From contig CALJEW010000064.1 in the NCBI GenBank assembly GCA_938074585.1, positions 1 through 6,187 of the forward strand: a stretch of 6,187 nucleotides of DNA, given 5' to 3'. The position numbers were made by a program, and so were the translations under genes. Position 1 is the first letter of the stretch; every line of letters starts with the position of its first letter. Source of the DNA: an uncultured Rhodospirillales bacterium. Its GTDB lineage: Bacteria > Pseudomonadota > Alphaproteobacteria > Rhodospirillales > Casp-alpha2. This document shows, piece by piece, positions 6,023 through 6,187 of this stretch. The notes under the pieces are model-generated. The model was not told where the DNA came from and searched no databases. It was given only the letters and a program-made list of their open reading frames with translations.

Positions 6023-6187
6023 TTATTTCGGCCAACGGTTATGGAGCCATAACCATTGTTCCGGGTGTTGTTGGACCCAAATTTCGAGGCGTGCATTAAT
6101 TTGGTGCATGATGGTTTTGACATCAGCGTTTTTATTACCTGTTTTTTCTATCAGCAAAGGCTCTTCAACACGGACTTGAAAGTTTGC
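6023..6187 (-). CDS. lpxL: LpxL/HtrB-type lipid A acyltransferase (partial, C-terminal 54 residues)
   Basis: Only the C-terminus is in the window; the frame is open to the right edge and ends at TAA (6023-6025). The tail reads INARLEIWVQQHPEQWLWLHNRWPK, with internal PEQWLWLHNRWP (42-53 of the visible part). This is the hallmark ending of the lauroyl/myristoyl acyltransferases that add secondary acyl chains to lipid A at the inner membrane. The upstream VEEPLLIEKTG with a run of Lys/Asn fits the variable region before it. The catalytic HxxxxD motif lies outside the window. The family call is good; LpxL versus a paralogue such as LpxM cannot be decided. It is followed after 26 nt by the aldolase gene on the same strand with no terminator between, so read-through is likely. 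Confidence 0.8.
   Translation of the reverse strand, partial: ANFQVRVEEPLLIEKTGNKNADVKTIMHQINARLEIWVQQHPEQWLWLHNRWPK
6037..6054. repeat. Perfect inverted repeat in the 3' end of the lpxL-like gene
   Basis: GGTTATGG-AG-CCATAACC has 8-bp arms and can form a 7-bp hairpin with a 4-nt loop in the mRNA, 11 nt before the stop codon. No T-run follows, so it is not an intrinsic terminator. It may be chance or may affect transcript stability between lpxL and the aldolase gene. Confidence 0.45.

Overview
The window is a stretch of bacterial chromosome, most likely from an alphaproteobacterium (possibly marine) with moderate GC and AT-rich intergenic regions. This is inferred from the protein families: an LpxL-type lipid A acyltransferase end (so Gram-negative), a TakP-like TRAP transporter, and GMC, HpcH, SDR and CMD enzymes of a kind common in that group. 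No species can be named from the sequence alone. I saw no RNA genes, insertion sequences, CRISPR arrays or phage genes.

Layout, left to right. (1) Positions 1-614, minus strand: the N-terminal 204 codons of a TRAP large permease (DctM), cut by the window edge. (2) 615-728: a gap with a strong intrinsic terminator that lies after dctP and before dctM. (3) 729-1805, minus: dctP, the periplasmic solute-binding protein, very like the 2-oxoacid-binding protein TakP. (4) 1806-2172: an AT-rich gap with two adjacent TGT-NN-ACA palindromes, one overlapping a candidate dctP promoter. (5) 2173-2721, minus: a carboxymuconolactone decarboxylase-family (AhpD-like) protein without the usual cysteine pair. 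(6) 2722-2833: a short divergent promoter region with a perfect palindrome that puts TATAAT on both strands. (7) 2834-3616, plus: a short-chain dehydrogenase (GTG start) whose usual Ser-Tyr-Lys active site is replaced. (8) 3620-5215, minus, tail to tail with the SDR only 3 nt away: a GMC flavin alcohol dehydrogenase. (9) 5223-5996, minus, 7 nt upstream of the GMC gene: an HpcH/HpaI class II aldolase. (10) 6023-6187, minus: the last 54 codons of an LpxL-type acyltransferase, cut by the right edge.

How the genes may work together (inference): the TRAP system imports an organic acid. The GMC dehydrogenase, SDR and HpcH aldolase would then handle a hydroxylated or oxo-acid compound by oxidising an alcohol, reducing or oxidising a carbonyl, and splitting a hydroxy-oxo acid to pyruvate or a similar product plus an aldehyde. 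The CMD-family protein might act on a ring-derived or lactone intermediate. The substrate cannot be read from the sequence. Three transcription units are implied: lpxL-hpcH-GMC (minus), the divergent CMD (minus) and SDR (plus), and dctP-dctM (minus) with a terminator between them. The most notable points are the altered SDR active site, the operator-like palindromes in both promoter regions, and the dctP/dctM arrangement with no small permease between them.
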